Of a DNA stretch of 5,739 nucleotides, positions 5,572-5,739 are shown in pieces; positions within the stretch are counted from its first letter, which is position 1, and every line of letters begins with the position of its first letter. The stretch spans positions 1 through 5,739 of the forward strand of contig MHGR01000073.1 of the NCBI GenBank assembly GCA_001805655.1, written 5' to 3'. The position numbers and the translations under genes were made by a program. The notes under the pieces are model-generated. The model made no database searches. It saw only the letters and a list, made by a program, of their open reading frames with translations, and was not told where the DNA came from. The DNA comes from Omnitrophica WOR_2 bacterium RIFCSPHIGHO2_02_FULL_52_10. Its GTDB lineage: Bacteria > Omnitrophota > Gorgyraeia > Zapsychrales > Zapsychraceae.

Positions 5572-5585
5572 TTCGTTCTTGTCAA

Positions 5586-5638
5586 ATGGCCGATAATTAG
5601 TGTCTGTCCCTAATATTTATTGTCGATTTGTCGGCCAT
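5586..5638. repeat. Nested inverted repeat, REP-like
   Basis: Outer arms ATGGCCGA (5586-5593) and TCGGCCAT (5631-5638) are perfect reverse complements and extend by three bases with one mismatch. They enclose a second palindrome, ATTAG (5596-5600) and CTAAT (5610-5614), whose loop and right arm contain the CTGTCCC shared with 5564-5570. The 53-base unit can fold as a two-tier hairpin. It lies upstream of the UmuD-like fragment, in DNA without any gene. Confidence 0.5.
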
Positions 5639-5739
5639 ACGCTTGACTATAGGAATCCCAGATTCAATTTTTAAGTGCAACACAAGTTTTGTAAGTATTT
5701 GATGGTGTAGAGTATTGTAAACATTTTCTTGGTCTGGCG

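Noticed and set aside
5580..5585. TTGACA on the minus strand as a promoter for the UmuD-like fragment
   Set aside because: No -10-like hexamer at 16-18 bases; the sequence there is CCAAAA.
5653..5665. GAATC-CCA-GATTC palindrome as an SOS (LexA) box for the UmuD-like fragment
   Set aside because: It matches neither the CTG-N10-CAG nor the GAAC-N4-GTTC type, and lies about 120 bases from the start codon; a 5-bp arm can occur by chance.

Overview
The window reads as a bacterial chromosome segment in which every supported gene lies on the minus strand, so transcription runs from high to low coordinates. It looks Gram-negative or candidate-phylum (metagenomic in flavour). PpiC is very close to the proteobacterial form, and compact soluble proteins sit in short-spaced operons with good Shine-Dalgarno sites. 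I cannot fix the taxon from sequence alone.

Right end (about 5300-5739): decayed or mobile-looking DNA. It holds a truncated gene whose first 29 residues resemble the N-terminus of UmuD/S24 mutagenesis proteins, preceded by REP-like inverted repeats with a CTGTCCC core. Nothing else recognisable lies in 5640-5739.

Middle (3929-5330): a complete type II toxin-antitoxin module of the Xre/MbcA/ParS-RES class. The antitoxin comes first and the toxin follows 5 bases later. A near-ideal sigma70 promoter (TTGACA, 17-base spacer, extended -10) precedes them and is overlaid by four direct repeats at an exact 11-bp period, which look like an autoregulatory operator. The toxin is long (310 aa), with about 95 residues in front of the RES fold. 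The module is visibly richer in A+T than the left half of the window.

Junction (3636-3928): about 290 bases without an intact gene. It holds a frameshifted C-terminal remnant of a RecG-like/HATPase_c_4 protein and a striking 17-bp perfect inverted repeat just before the next gene. The toxin-antitoxin module is therefore flanked by gene fragments on both sides, as expected at an insertion hotspot.

Left half (1-3635): ordinary chromosomal genes. A short operon encodes a YgfZ/GcvT-like folate-binding protein, a tandem ACT-domain protein and the parvulin PpiC, spaced by 15-16 bases, and ends in a hairpin. After a 130-base gap with a candidate -10 box comes a hybrid histidine kinase with two receiver domains. 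Its phospho-acceptor histidine is replaced by asparagine and its second receiver lacks the acidic pair, so it looks like a pseudokinase. Seven bases later starts a DnaQ-type 3'-5' exonuclease that runs off the left edge.
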